This document shows positions 1-8,625 of a stretch of 39,512 nucleotides of DNA, in pieces; the first letter of the stretch is position 1; every line of letters begins with the position of its first letter. Under the pieces are notes generated by a model that was given only the letters and a program-made list of their open reading frames with translations, had not been told where the DNA came from and made no database searches. This stretch comes from Bacillota bacterium (GTDB lineage: Bacteria > Bacillota > Sulfobacillia > RBS10-35 > Bu92). The stretch is from assembly GCA_014896375.1 (NCBI GenBank), contig JADBKN010000009.1, positions 139,088 through 178,599 on the forward strand. Direction: 5' to 3'. The position numbers were made by a program, and so were the translations under genes.

Positions 1-450
1 CTCGCCGGCCTCCACCTCATAGTAGGGCACGGCCTGACCGTCCGGGGCCACCTCCCACACCGCCCGCGCCGCGTGGTCGGCCACGAAGAGACGGCCGTCG
101 GGCGCCGGCGCGAGATCGTCCACGTGCACGGCCGCGCCGCCGCGGCCGTGCGGCACGAGCGCGCGCAGGCTCCGCCCGTCGGGGGAGAGCACGAGGATGC
201 GGCCGGCGAGCGTGTCGGCGATGTAGAGCGTGCCGTCGGCCGCCACTGCGAAGGAGCGCGGTCCCAGCCGGCGGCCGCCCTCCGGGCCGGCCGCGGTCAC
301 GCCCTCAGGCCCCCAGGGGAGGCGCGCCAGAATGCGCGCCTCATAGGACTCCACCCGCACGGGATGAAAGAGGACGGCGGCCGCAGCGAGGCACGCGAGA
401 AAAAGGAGCGCGGCGCGCACGGCCGGCCGGCGGAGGCTCAGGAGCTTCAC
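1..450 (-). CDS. Secreted or membrane-anchored NHL/SMP-30-like beta-propeller protein, 3' end cut by window edge
   Basis: Reading the minus strand from a GTG at 450 gives 150 codons without a stop, running off the window at base 1. Residues 13-29 are a hydrophobic stretch after an Arg-rich N-terminus, which fits a signal peptide or membrane anchor. The exported part contains repeats of the form AADGTLYIADTLAGRILVLSPDG (residues 70-92, two blocks) and APDGRLFVADHAARAVWEV (116-134). These are typical blades of NHL/SMP-30/gluconolactonase-like propellers. A GAGGTGG ribosome site lies about 6 bases before the GTG, which supports this start. Ligand and catalytic activity cannot be told from the N-terminal part alone; such propellers serve in binding, scaffolding or lactone hydrolysis. 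It is the last minus-strand gene visible, about 80 bp after the M16 pair, and could share their transcript. Confidence 0.7.
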   Translation of the reverse strand, partial: MKLLSLRRPAVRAALLFLACLAAAAVLFHPVRVESYEARILARLPWGPEGVTAAGPEGGRRLGPRSFAVAADGTLYIADTLAGRILVLSPDGRSLRALVPHGRGGAAVHVDDLAPAPDGRLFVADHAARAVWEVAPDGQAVPYYEVEAGE

Positions 451-528
451 GCGCAACCACCTCGCCAGGGGTGACTACGCGGACTCTATTCCGGCCGGCG
501 ATGCGCCATGACCGCGCCGCCGCGCGCC

Positions 529-1818
529 TCAGGCCGGCCGCACGATGGACACTGCCGCAGCCTCCGCGCGCAGGAGCTCGCGCGCGCGTGCCGTGGCCTC
601 CTCCGGGGTGATCGTCTCCAGCACCTCGAAGGCGGCGTCGAGCGGCACGCCCAGGAAGTGCGCATGGTTGAGCTCGTGCGCGACGGCCTCCGGCGAGTCG
701 AACTGGGCCACGGCCTCGCCGTAGATGCGGTTGCGCGCGCGTTCGAAGTCGGCCTCCTCGACGCCGCGGGCGGCGAACTCGAACAGCCCCTCCTGAAGTT
801 CTTTCAAAAGGCGGTCGGGGTCGTCCGTCTGCCCGGAGAAGGCCGCCATGCCGAATGTGGCCTCGCCCAGATACTGGGCGGCGAAGCCGGCGTCGATCAG
901 GCCGGCCTCATACAGCCGCGCGTAGAGCGGGCTGCCCTTCCCGGCCGCCGCGTCGAGCACGATGGCGGTGAGGATCTCCCGCCGCACGAGCGCGGCGCCG
1001 CGCACCTCGCCCGGCCGCTCCTTGAAGCCGAGGGCGAAGAGCGGCCGCGCCACGGCCATGCGCGCCTCCGCGCGCGGCGCGCTCACGCCCTCGGGTTCGG
1101 GCTCGAAGAGCCGTTCGACCGCGCCGCGGCGCGCGTATCCCCCGTGGCGTGCGAGGCTCGCCTCCACCTGCGCCACCACCGCCTCCGGCTGCACGTCGCC
1201 GACGACGGACACGACCATGTTCGAGGGATGGTAAAAGGTGCGGTAGCAGCGCAGGAGCAGCGCCTCGTCGATGCGCCGGATCGACTCCACCGTGCCGCCG
1301 ATGTCGATGCGGAACGGGTGCCGCACGAAGAGGCATTCCCGCAACTGCTGAAAGAGGCGCCATTCCGGCGAGTCTTCGTACATGCGCAACTCCTGCTCGA
1401 TGATGCCGCGCTCCTTCTCCACGCCGGCGCGCGTGAAGTACGGCTCCTGGACGAAGTCGAGGAGGAGGTCGAAGGCCTCCTCGAAGCGCGAGGCCGAGGA
1501 GAAGAGGTAGGTCGTCGTGGTGTAGGAGGTGTAGGCGTTCGCCGACGCGCCCAGAGCCGAGAAGCGGTCGAAGGCGTCGCCGTACTCCTTCGCGAACATC
1601 TGGTGCTCGAGGAAGTGGGCGATGCCGTCCGGCACCTCGAGCTCCTCGCCGTCCGGCGTGCGGAAGCGGCGGTCGATCGACCCGTACCGCGTCGCGAACG
1701 TGGCGTATCGCTTGGTGAAGCCCGGCTTGGGGAGCACGAGCACCGCGAGCCCCGAGTCCAGCTCCGCCCGGTGCAGCGCCTCGCCGAGCCGCTCCAGGCG
1801 CTCTACGGTCATCCTCAC
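529..1818 (-). CDS. M16 family zinc metallopeptidase, YmfH-like (active-site subunit)
   Basis: A 429-residue protein of the insulinase/pitrilysin M16 family. The inverted zinc motif HxxEH is intact (HFLEH, residues 68-72), and the downstream acidic helix KERGIIEQELRMYED supplies the expected third zinc ligand. The rest follows the two-lobe M16 fold with an R/Y-rich C-terminal half. Length matches B. subtilis YmfH. The gene overlaps the preceding M16 gene by 4 bp (GTGA), so the two are almost certainly translationally coupled. GTG at 1818 is preferred because of the overlap and a GAGGAGGCGG ribosome site about 8 bases upstream; an in-frame ATG two codons later (1812) is possible. By family, it probably works with its neighbour as a processing peptidase for small peptides or misfolded proteins. 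The substrate is unknown. Confidence 0.88.
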   Translation of the reverse strand: MRMTVERLERLGEALHRAELDSGLAVLVLPKPGFTKRYATFATRYGSIDRRFRTPDGEELEVPDGIAHFLEHQMFAKEYGDAFDRFSALGASANAYTSYTTTTYLFSSASRFEEAFDLLLDFVQEPYFTRAGVEKERGIIEQELRMYEDSPEWRLFQQLRECLFVRHPFRIDIGGTVESIRRIDEALLLRCYRTFYHPSNMVVSVVGDVQPEAVVAQVEASLARHGGYARRGAVERLFEPEPEGVSAPRAEARMAVARPLFALGFKERPGEVRGAALVRREILTAIVLDAAAGKGSPLYARLYEAGLIDAGFAAQYLGEATFGMAAFSGQTDDPDRLLKELQEGLFEFAARGVEEADFERARNRIYGEAVAQFDSPEAVAHELNHAHFLGVPLDAAFEVLETITPEEATARARELLRAEAAAVSIVRPA

Positions 1819-3134
1819 GGCCGCACCGCCTCCTCTTCCGCGCGGGCCGCGGAGGCGCCGCCGTTCTCTTGTGTCAGGAAAAAGATCGTGTCCAGGCGCA
1901 CGCGGCGCGCCACTTCCACGACGTCGTCCCGGCGCACGCCCTCGATGCCGGCGATGCGCTCCTCCAGGGACAGGCTGCGCCCGCCGAGGCGCTCGGCCAG
2001 GGCGGCGCCGATCAAAGCCGGCGGGCTGTCGGCGGCCGTGCGCAGCCGCTCCGCCAGCGCGCGCCGCGTGAACTCCATCTCCTCGTCCGTGATCTCGCCC
2101 CGCTCCATCGACGCCACCTGCTCTTCGATGATGGCCACGGCGCGCTCGTAGTTCTTGGGTTCGATGCCGGAGGAGACGATCATCACGCCCTTTAGGGCAT
2201 CCACATGCGAGCCCGCGTAGTAGGCCAGGCTGGCTTTCTCCCGAACGTTCCGGAAGAGCTTGGAGTGCACGAAGCCGCCGAGGATGCCGTTATACATGAG
2301 GAGTGCGAAGTAGAGCGGGTCGGCGATCGTCACCCCCACGCGGTAGCCCATGGCCAGCTTGCCCTGTTGCACCGGCTGGCGCTCCACCACGACGCGCGGC
2401 TGCGCGGGCGGCTCCCCCGGCCGCGTGGCGGGCAGCGGGGCCGCACCGGCGCGGTCCCAGCGGAAGGCCTCGGCCACGGCCGGCAGGAGGTCCTCGGCGC
2501 GCTCGCCGCCGACGAGGAACACGTCCACGGGCGCCTCCGCCGTGACCTCCGCGTAGCGCTCCGCCAGCGTGCGGGCGTCGATGCGCTCCAGATCCTCACG
2601 GAACCCCAGGGCGTGCAGCGCGAAGGGCTCCCCGGCGCACATCTCCGCGAGGAGGCGCAGGTTCGCGTAGCGGGCCTTGTCGTTGTAGAGGCCGCGGATG
2701 CGACGGTCGAGGTTGGCCTTCTCCTGCTCCACGTAGTCGCCGCGGAAGGCGCCCGCTTCCAGGAGCGGGTCGCCCACGATGCCGGCCAGCACCTCCACGG
2801 CCTCGCGCCACACGGAGCGCCCGGGCGGCAGGAAGCGGTCGTCGACGGCGTGCAGGTGGAAGGCGACGGCCTGGTCCTCGCCGATCTTCTCCACGCCGCC
2901 CGACACGGAGGCGCCGAAGAGTTCGTCCAACCGGCGCGACAGCGCCGCCAGCGTGGGCAGCCGCCGGCTGCCGCGCAGGAGCACGGAGGGCAGGAGCGCC
3001 TGCTCGGTCACCGTGCGCCGCTCAAGCGGCCGGTGGAAGTAGACGGACAGCGTGACGGTCTTGAAGCGCGGCGCCGACAGCACATGCGCCGTGGCGCCGC
3101 GGCCCAGCGGCACCTGCCGGAAACGTTCACTCAA
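1815..3134 (-). CDS. M16 family peptidase-like protein, YmfF-like (no HxxEH motif)
   Basis: A 439-residue M16-family protein starting MSERFRQVPLG. At the place of the zinc motif it reads LLPSVLLRGSRRLP, so the HxxEH metal site is absent, as usual in YmfF-type partners of YmfH. The body has M16 features such as DELFGASVSGGVEKIGED, VEVLAGIVGDPLLE and an NVREKASLAYYAGS block in the C-terminal half. The open frame extends further upstream, but that part is antisense-like read-through of the previous gene. TTG at 3134 is chosen because GGAGGAGG lies 7-8 bases upstream and the frame becomes M16-like immediately. The stop overlaps the active partner downstream. Likely role: non-catalytic half of a heterodimeric peptidase, by analogy with other M16 pairs. 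Confidence 0.85.
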   Translation of the reverse strand: MSERFRQVPLGRGATAHVLSAPRFKTVTLSVYFHRPLERRTVTEQALLPSVLLRGSRRLPTLAALSRRLDELFGASVSGGVEKIGEDQAVAFHLHAVDDRFLPPGRSVWREAVEVLAGIVGDPLLEAGAFRGDYVEQEKANLDRRIRGLYNDKARYANLRLLAEMCAGEPFALHALGFREDLERIDARTLAERYAEVTAEAPVDVFLVGGERAEDLLPAVAEAFRWDRAGAAPLPATRPGEPPAQPRVVVERQPVQQGKLAMGYRVGVTIADPLYFALLMYNGILGGFVHSKLFRNVREKASLAYYAGSHVDALKGVMIVSSGIEPKNYERAVAIIEEQVASMERGEITDEEMEFTRRALAERLRTAADSPPALIGAALAERLGGRSLSLEERIAGIEGVRRDDVVEVARRVRLDTIFFLTQENGGASAARAEEEAVRP

Positions 3135-3153
3135 GGACAGACCCTCCTCCGCC

Positions 3154-4359
3154 TCATCCGGACCGACCTGCGCGCGTAGCCTTCCCCCCGGCGGCGCGAT
3201 CCTCCTGCGGCGGCTCCGCTTCCGCGCCCAGCGCGGCGATCGCCTGCTGCCAGGCGGCCGCCTCGATGGCCGACGGCTCCACGCTGAGGTGCGCGCGCCG
3301 GAAGGCGAGTACAAGCCCCGCCACGCGCGGGCCGAGGCGCTCCGCCCAGCGCTGCCAGCGCTCCGGGGGCAGGCCGCTGCCGCGCCGCAGCTCCTCGTGA
3401 TGGCGCACGACACCCTCCACGGCGGCCACCAGCTCCTCGCCGAACCCCAGGCGGCGCAGCGCGCCGCGCGCCGCCCACGCCGCGAGGAAGGCGCTCTCCG
3501 CCGGCCGGCGCGGCGCCGAGGCCGCGCCGGCGTCGTGGAAGAGGGCGGCAAGGCGCAGCTCCAGGATGGGCGGCACGGCCTCCAGCACGCGCATGGTGTG
3601 CTCCCACAGGGCGGGCGGCTCCTCCGACCCGGCCGGGCGCGCCGCCAGGGCGGCCAGTTCCGGGCAGAAGCGGTGCAGGATGCCTGTGCGCAGGAGCGCT
3701 TCCATGGCGTAGGCCGGCCGCGGGCTGAGCAGCATGCGCGCCCACTCCTCGCGGATCGCCTCCGCCGGTACCCGGTCGATGAGCTGCCGCAAGCCCTGCA
3801 GGGCGAGGAGCAGAGGGCGGTGGTAATTCAGGTTGAACTCGGCCGCCAGCGCGATGGCGCGCAGCATGCGCGACGGCCGCTCTCGGAAGCGCAGCTCCGG
3901 CTCCCCCACGGCCCGCAAGCGCCGGTGCAATACGTCCGCGTAGCCCTGGAAGGGATCCTCGAGCTCGCCCCGCCGCGATACGGCGACGGCTTCGATGGTG
4001 AAGTCGCGGTGGGCCAAGTCGACGTAGATGTGCGGCGCGAAACGCGGCATCTCGGGGCCTTCCGACGGGTCGGCCTCCATGCGGTAGGTGGCCACGCGCA
4101 CCGTCGCGCCCGGGGCCGGCACGGCCGTGACGAAGGGCGTGAGCGGCTCAGCACCAGGGAAGACGGCCATGACCTTGCGCGGCACGGCGTCTGTGGCGAT
4201 CTCCCACGCTTCGGGCTCGCGCCCGAAGAGCAGGTCCCGGGCGGAGGCGCCGGCCACGAACGCGGGATGGCCGGCGGTCTCCAACGTGCGCATGACGGCC
4301 TCCACCGGTCGGGGGATGCGCCGCCGCAGCGCGCGGCGGAGGCGCCAGTCGCCGCTCAT
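3154..4359 (-). CDS. CCA-adding enzyme/poly(A) polymerase-like nucleotidyltransferase with HD region, catalytic motif altered
   Basis: A 401-residue protein with the layout of class II CCA-adding enzymes: head NTase (about 20-125), neck/body (125-235), then an HD-type tail with H254, H275-D276 and H320-H321. Recognisable family blocks are [21 protein letters not shown] and the [15 protein letters not shown] helix. Key residues differ. The DxD expected at 51-53 reads A-W-E; the GGxVRD loop reads AGASARD; and the nucleotide-selecting EDxxR reads ERPSR (160-164). The usual HDIGK reads HDAGA. CCA addition is therefore doubtful. It may be a relic or a repurposed RNA-binding or HD protein. The ATG overlaps the ftsH stop (ATGA), so it is probably cotranscribed with ftsH. 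The family call is firm; the function is open. Confidence 0.72.
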   Translation of the reverse strand: MSGDWRLRRALRRRIPRPVEAVMRTLETAGHPAFVAGASARDLLFGREPEAWEIATDAVPRKVMAVFPGAEPLTPFVTAVPAPGATVRVATYRMEADPSEGPEMPRFAPHIYVDLAHRDFTIEAVAVSRRGELEDPFQGYADVLHRRLRAVGEPELRFRERPSRMLRAIALAAEFNLNYHRPLLLALQGLRQLIDRVPAEAIREEWARMLLSPRPAYAMEALLRTGILHRFCPELAALAARPAGSEEPPALWEHTMRVLEAVPPILELRLAALFHDAGAASAPRRPAESAFLAAWAARGALRRLGFGEELVAAVEGVVRHHEELRRGSGLPPERWQRWAERLGPRVAGLVLAFRRAHLSVEPSAIEAAAWQQAIAALGAEAEPPQEDRAAGGKATRAGRSG

Positions 4360-6179
4360 CGGGCGTGCTTGACCCCGCCCCGGACGATCTCGTCGAGCTC
4401 GGGGCCCTCCACCGTCTCCTTCTCCAGGAGGCGGTTCGCCAGCTCGTCGAGCTCCTCGCGGTGCTCCTGCAGGATCTTCTTCGCGCGGGCGTAAGCCTGG
4501 TTGATGACCTCCGCCACCTCGCGGTCGATGGCGGCCGCCACCTCCTCGCTGTAGCTGCGGTCCCGGGTGAGGTCGCGGCCGAGGAAGGGATTGTCGATCT
4601 TGTTCCCGAAGGTCATGGGGCCGAGCTCCTCGCTCATGCCGAACTCCGTGATCATGCGCCGCACGAGCTTCGTGGAGCGTTCCATGTCGTCGCTCGCGCC
4701 GCTGGTCACCTCGCCGAAGACGATCTCCTCCGCCGCCCGGCCGGCGAGCGCGTAGGTGACCTGGTTGAGGATCTGCGACTTCGTGATGAGGTAGCGGTCC
4801 TCGAGCGGCAGTTGCATCGTCACGCCCAAAGCCGGCCCGCGCGGCACGATGGACACCTTGTGGACCGGGTCGAAGTCGGGCAAAAGCTTGCCCACGATGG
4901 CGTGACCGGCCTCGTGGTAGGCGACGACCTTCTTCTCCTGTTCGCTGATGATGCGGCTGCGGCGCGCGGGCCCCCCGGCCACGATGCGGTCGATGGCCTC
5001 CTCAAGGTGCTCCATGGTGATCTTTTTCTGGTTACGGCGCGCGGCGAGGAGCGCCGCCTCGTTGACCATGTTCTCGATGTCGGCGCCCGTGAAGCCGGGC
5101 GTGCGCCGCGCCAGCACGGTCGGGTCGACCGACTCGTCGATGGGCTTGTTCCGCATGTGCACCTTGAGGATCGCCTCGCGCCCGCGCAGGTCCGGCCGGT
5201 CGACGACGATCTGGCGGTCGAAGCGCCCGGGGCGCAGGAGCGCCGGGTCGAGCACATCAGGGCGGTTCGTGGCGGCGATGACGATGATGCCTTCATTGGC
5301 GTTGAAGCCGTCCATCTCCACAAGGAGCTGGTTCAGGGTCTGCTCGCGCTCGTCGTGGCCGCCGCCGTAGCCGGCGCCGCGCTGGCGGCCGACGGCGTCG
5401 ATCTCATCGATGAAGACGATGCACGGCGCGTTCTTCTTCGCCGTCTCAAAGAGGTCGCGCACGCGGGAGGCGCCGACGCCGACGAACATCTCCACGAAGT
5501 CGGAGCCGCTGATGCTGAAGAAGGGCACGCCCGCCTCGCCCGCCACGGCGCGCGCCAGGAGGGTCTTGCCCGTGCCGGGCGCGCCATAGAGGAGCACGCC
5601 CTTCGGGATGCGGGCGCCGAGCTGCGCGTAGCGCTTCGGGTGCTTGAGAAAGTCGACGATCTCCGCGAGCTCCTCTTTCGCCTCGTCGAGGCCGGCGATG
5701 TCGTCGAAGGTGACGCGCCGTTTCGGGTCGTCCTGGTGCAGGCGCACGCGCGCCTTGCCGAACTGCATGACGCGGTTGCCGCCGCCCTGCGTCTGCTGAA
5801 GGATGAAGAAAAAGGCGACGATGACGAGCAGCACCGGGATGATCGAGGAGAGGAGCGCCCCGTACCACGGCGTCTCGGTGGGCCGCTCGGCGGCGATGAG
5901 CACGCCCTTGCCGCGCAGGGCGGAGATCGTCAGCTCCTGCGCACCCTCCGGGATGTTGACCTCAAACGCCGTTCCGTCCTTGAGGCGTCCGCTGATGTGG
6001 CGGCCGTCGGCCGAGATGTCGACGCTGTCGACGCGGCCGGCGTCCACGAGGTTCATGAAGGTGGAGTAGTTGTACTCGTGCAGCTGCGGGCCCTTGGGGC
6101 CGACGAGCAGTCCGAGGACGATGACGAGCCCCACGATGACGAGGTAAATCAGCCCCGTGCGTAGGCGCGCACGGTTCAA
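4356..6179 (-). CDS. ftsH: ATP-dependent zinc metalloprotease FtsH
   Basis: Membrane-bound AAA+ protease that unfolds and degrades membrane and regulatory proteins as a hexamer. The 607-residue frame has N-terminal TM1 (9-26), an extracytoplasmic domain (28-104), TM2 (109-127), Walker A GAPGTGKT (199-206), Walker B IVFIDEID (254-261), the second region of homology [20 protein letters not shown] (303-322) and the zinc site HEAGH (422-426). Start: TTG at 6179, with AAGGAGG 8 bases upstream and TM1 right after it; the open frame continues about 60 codons upstream but that part is low-complexity and lacks a ribosome site. B. subtilis has hprT between tilS and ftsH; here nothing separates them except a promoter-like region. 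The stop overlaps the next ATG by 4 bp. Confidence 0.97.
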   Translation of the reverse strand: MNRARLRTGLIYLVIVGLVIVLGLLVGPKGPQLHEYNYSTFMNLVDAGRVDSVDISADGRHISGRLKDGTAFEVNIPEGAQELTISALRGKGVLIAAERPTETPWYGALLSSIIPVLLVIVAFFFILQQTQGGGNRVMQFGKARVRLHQDDPKRRVTFDDIAGLDEAKEELAEIVDFLKHPKRYAQLGARIPKGVLLYGAPGTGKTLLARAVAGEAGVPFFSISGSDFVEMFVGVGASRVRDLFETAKKNAPCIVFIDEIDAVGRQRGAGYGGGHDEREQTLNQLLVEMDGFNANEGIIVIAATNRPDVLDPALLRPGRFDRQIVVDRPDLRGREAILKVHMRNKPIDESVDPTVLARRTPGFTGADIENMVNEAALLAARRNQKKITMEHLEEAIDRIVAGGPARRSRIISEQEKKVVAYHEAGHAIVGKLLPDFDPVHKVSIVPRGPALGVTMQLPLEDRYLITKSQILNQVTYALAGRAAEEIVFGEVTSGASDDMERSTKLVRRMITEFGMSEELGPMTFGNKIDNPFLGRDLTRDRSYSEEVAAAIDREVAEVINQAYARAKKILQEHREELDELANRLLEKETVEGPELDEIVRGGVKHAR

Positions 6180-6216
6180 GCCGTCGTCCTCCTTAAATGG
6201 GAACAGAATCTCTGCA

Positions 6217-6246
6217 AGTTTAGCACGCGCGGAATTCGCCGGGCAA
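6217..6246 (-). promoter_or_regulatory. Candidate SigA promoter for ftsH
   Basis: On the minus strand TTGCCC (6241-6246) and TAAACT (6217-6222) are separated by 18 bp, with a TGC just before the -10 (extended -10). Both hexamers match consensus at 4 of 6 positions. The site lies at the very end of tilS and about 38 bp before the ftsH start, in one of the few AT-containing stretches nearby. This supports ftsH having its own promoter, independent of the damaged tilS. It is a match by eye only. Confidence 0.45.
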
Positions 6247-6247
6247 C

Positions 6248-7822
6248 TTAGCCGGGCGGGTCCGGACGCCATTCCAGGAACAGCACGCGGGTCGCGCCCG
6301 CGGGGGCCTGGAAATCGTGCGCGGGCCGCAGGCCGGCCACCCAGAGCACACGCCCGCCGCACACGACGAGCGGCCAGAGGCGGCGGCCTCCGGCCGGGAC
6401 GCCTGCGGACTTGAGGAAGGCCAGCACGCGGCGTGCGCGGCCGGCGCCGAAGGGACAGAACTCGTCCTCCGGGAGCGGCGCGCGCACGACGAGCGGCCGC
6501 GTCCGGTCCCCCACCTCCCCGTACGCGGCGCGCTGCCCGAGCGCGGCGGCAAGGCGCCGCGCCTCCTCCGGCGTGACCTCCGTGGCGCGCAGGACACCGC
6601 CCGGCCAGGGCGCCTCCCCGGGGACGGGCAGCGGGCGCGGCGCCGGCCCTCGCTCCCCCGGCGGCGCGGGCGGCTCGAGCCAGAGGGCGCCCGACGCGCG
6701 GCGCACGCGCACGCCGCCGGGGCCGACGGCGGCGCGCGGCGCGGCGGGCGAGGGTGCGGCGGGCGCGGGCGGCGGCGCCGCCTCCTCGCTCGCCGCCTCC
6801 TCGCTCGCCGCCTCCCCCCGCGCCGCCTCCGCGCGCGCCAGCGCGCGCAGGCGGCGCAACCAGGGCTCGTCCAGCCCGGAGCTCGGCCGCGCCAGCCGCC
6901 GCCTTAAGCGCGCCGCCCGCGCGCGCGCACGGCCGTAGGCGCGGTCCACGGCGCGCGCAAAGAGCGGCCAGGGCAGGCCGGCCAGGGCCGCGGCCGGCAG
7001 GCGGGCGGCGCCGCCCGGCAGCACCTCAGCATGCTCGGCCAACCAACGCCGCGCCGCCGCCTCCAGTAGGCGCTCGTCGGCCGCCAGGCGGCGCGCCCAG
7101 CCCGCAAGGTGAGGCACGGCGCGCGCGTTCACCGCCTCAAGCTCCGGGATCACGCGCCGGCGCACACGATTGCGGGCGAAGGCGGGGTCGCGGTTTGTCG
7201 GGTCCTCCCTCCAGGAGAGCCCATGGCCCCGCGCGTAGGCCTCGATCGCCTCGGGCGGCACGTCCAGAAGCGGCCGTACGATGCGCCCCCGTCGCGCCGG
7301 CATGCCCGCCGCGCCGCGCGCGCCGGCGCCGCGCACAAGCCGGAGGAGCACCGTCTCCGCCTGGTCGCCCTGGTGGTGCGCCAGCACCACGCGGTCCGCC
7401 CCGTGGCGCCGCGCCGCGCGCAGGAGAAAGCGGAAGCGGCGGCGGCGCGCCGCCGCTTCCCCGCCGCCGCCGGCCGCGCGGCTGCGCCCCCACGAGAGCG
7501 GCACGCCCCATTCCCTCGCGAGCGCGCGCACCCACTCGGCGTCGGCGGCGCTCCCGGGCCGCAGGTTGTGGTCGTGCCCGGATCCGATTGCGCCGGAAAA
7601 AGCGCAGGTCTTCGTTCGACCGGTCATTGACGTAAGCCCCGCGCCCGGGCGTAGGCGGCAAGGGGCCGCCCGCTCGACGAAAGAAACGTGAACGAGGCGG
7701 ACGCCGGCCGCAAGGGGACGCTCCGCCGGCATGCCGGCGAGCCGCATCGACTCGTCCCCGAAGGAGTTTGATGATGAGCGTCTCCCGCTGATCGTCCGCC
7801 GTATGGGCCACGGCGACCGCAC
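6248..7822 (-). CDS. tilS: tRNA(Ile)-lysidine synthase TilS, chimeric/N-terminally damaged: PP-loop missing
   Basis: From about 7590 down to 6248 this frame is clearly Til[56 protein letters not shown], and a C-terminal domain ending [21 protein letters not shown]. TilS makes lysidine at C34 of tRNA-Ile(CAU) and is normally essential. The ATP-binding SGGxDS loop, which should lie about 40 residues before HNLRPGS, is absent. Instead the frame runs back into a second, frameshifted tilS fragment, so the first 70-80 residues are not native. Possible starts are 7822 or the ATG at 7627; neither restores the PP-loop. Either the gene is broken, with another tilS elsewhere, or the assembly is wrong here. 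An Ala/Glu-rich insert (EEAASEEAA region) lies between the central and C-terminal domains. Confidence 0.75.
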   Translation of the reverse strand: MRSPWPIRRTISGRRSSSNSFGDESMRLAGMPAERPLAAGVRLVHVSFVERAAPCRLRPGAGLTSMTGRTKTCAFSGAIGSGHDHNLRPGSAADAEWVRALAREWGVPLSWGRSRAAGGGGEAAARRRRFRFLLRAARRHGADRVVLAHHQGDQAETVLLRLVRGAGARGAAGMPARRGRIVRPLLDVPPEAIEAYARGHGLSWREDPTNRDPAFARNRVRRRVIPELEAVNARAVPHLAGWARRLAADERLLEAAARRWLAEHAEVLPGGAARLPAAALAGLPWPLFARAVDRAYGRARARAARLRRRLARPSSGLDEPWLRRLRALARAEAARGEAASEEAASEEAAPPPAPAAPSPAAPRAAVGPGGVRVRRASGALWLEPPAPPGERGPAPRPLPVPGEAPWPGGVLRATEVTPEEARRLAAALGQRAAYGEVGDRTRPLVVRAPLPEDEFCPFGAGRARRVLAFLKSAGVPAGGRRLWPLVVCGGRVLWVAGLRPAHDFQAPAGATRVLFLEWRPDPPG

Positions 7823-8165
7823 GGGCCCGGATGCGCCGGGCGACAGCGGGGAGCCCGCAGCGGCTTGGGCGGGGCACCGCCTCGACGGTTGGCCGGCAGG
7901 GCGTCACCGCGGACCCGAGATAAAACGGCAATCACGGGCCCGCGCCTCGGCGGCGACGAACGCCGCGTCGGCGTCCCCTCGGTGCCCCGAAGCCCGTGGT
8001 GCACGTGGGCGACGGCGAGGCGGGCAGCGCCGGGCGAAGGTCCATCCGAAGCAGGGCGAGGCAGCGCCATCGAATCAGGCCCCGGAGACGGCGGCGATGA
8101 CCAGCATGTCCACGGCCGGAAAGGTCCGCCGCCGGCCGAAACGGCGGCGCCTGCGACCGCATGCA
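7578..8165 (-). pseudogene. Frameshifted N-terminal fragment of a second, diverged tilS
   Basis: Reading all three minus-strand frames in turn gives an almost complete TilS N-terminal half in the right order. VDMLVIAAVSG is near 8112-8075, then PDSMA (PP-loop, about 8070), LALLRMDLRPAL, and RLAVAHVHHGLRG (8022-7983). Next come [35 protein letters not shown] (7820-7758), [28 protein letters not shown] and [13 protein letters not shown] with RNRIR (7634-7578). The reading frame changes at least seven times in about 550 bp, mostly at short G/C runs. The residues differ from the downstream copy over the shared region (HHGLRG versus HNLRPG, AHTADDQ versus AHHQGDQ), so it is a different homologue, not a simple tandem duplication. 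It cannot make a protein as written. Confidence 0.7.
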
Positions 8166-8625
8166 CCGTCCGCTTACCAGCCCTCCCCGGTCGGGCGGCG
8201 GTGCCGGGCGGCGCCGGCAATCGGAAATGGGCGCCTTCGGCCCGGCCAGGCGTTCGCCAGAGCCCCGCGCCCTCTTCTTCGAGCGTCATCACCGCCACCG
8301 TAATTATCGAGAAGAGGAAAACTCAAATCGTGCACGATCGCGTAGAAGGTCAGCAAAGCCTGCAAACCGTCAGCGTCGATCTCCGGATGAGGCGCCGGAT
8401 CACCGCTTTCCCGCTGCTCCGGCGACGACGACGCGCCTGGCGGCAGCCGGGCGCGGGCGCGCCTTCGCCCGCCCTCCGCAAGGCTTCCTGACCGGGCGCA
8501 GCGTCCTCTCCCGCCTCTTCCCGGCTGCCGCGCCGCCGCCTTCGCTTTCCCTGCCGGAGATTCGAGCCTTGCGCCGCGGCCGCGCCGCACCGGCGCTCGC
8601 CGCCGCCTTGAGGAAGGGGATCCGC
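8166..8625. other. Intergenic region between tilS fragment and argF, with an AT-rich island
   Basis: No convincing gene is seen in these 460 bp. Bases 8298-8350 are clearly less GC-rich than anything nearby and contain a perfect 12-bp palindrome, ATCGTGCACGAT (8327-8338). The divergent arrangement (tilS left, argF right) makes this the expected promoter region for both. No good -35/-10 pair, ArgR-type box or T-box is recognisable. The minus frame over 8280-8400 encodes a hydrophobic stretch (LLTFYAIVHDLSFPLLDNYG), but nothing around it supports a gene. Confidence 0.5.

Noticed and set aside
8618..8623. GGATCC sites flanking the tilS/argF interval (about 7580 and 8618)
   Set aside because: Suggestive of a cloning junction, but such six-base sites occur by chance several times in a GC-rich window and also appear before glmU. 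Not strong enough to stand alone.
8166..8625. T-box or arginine riboswitch-like leader before argF
   Set aside because: No T-box sequence or specifier-loop structure and no terminator/antiterminator pair can be recognised.
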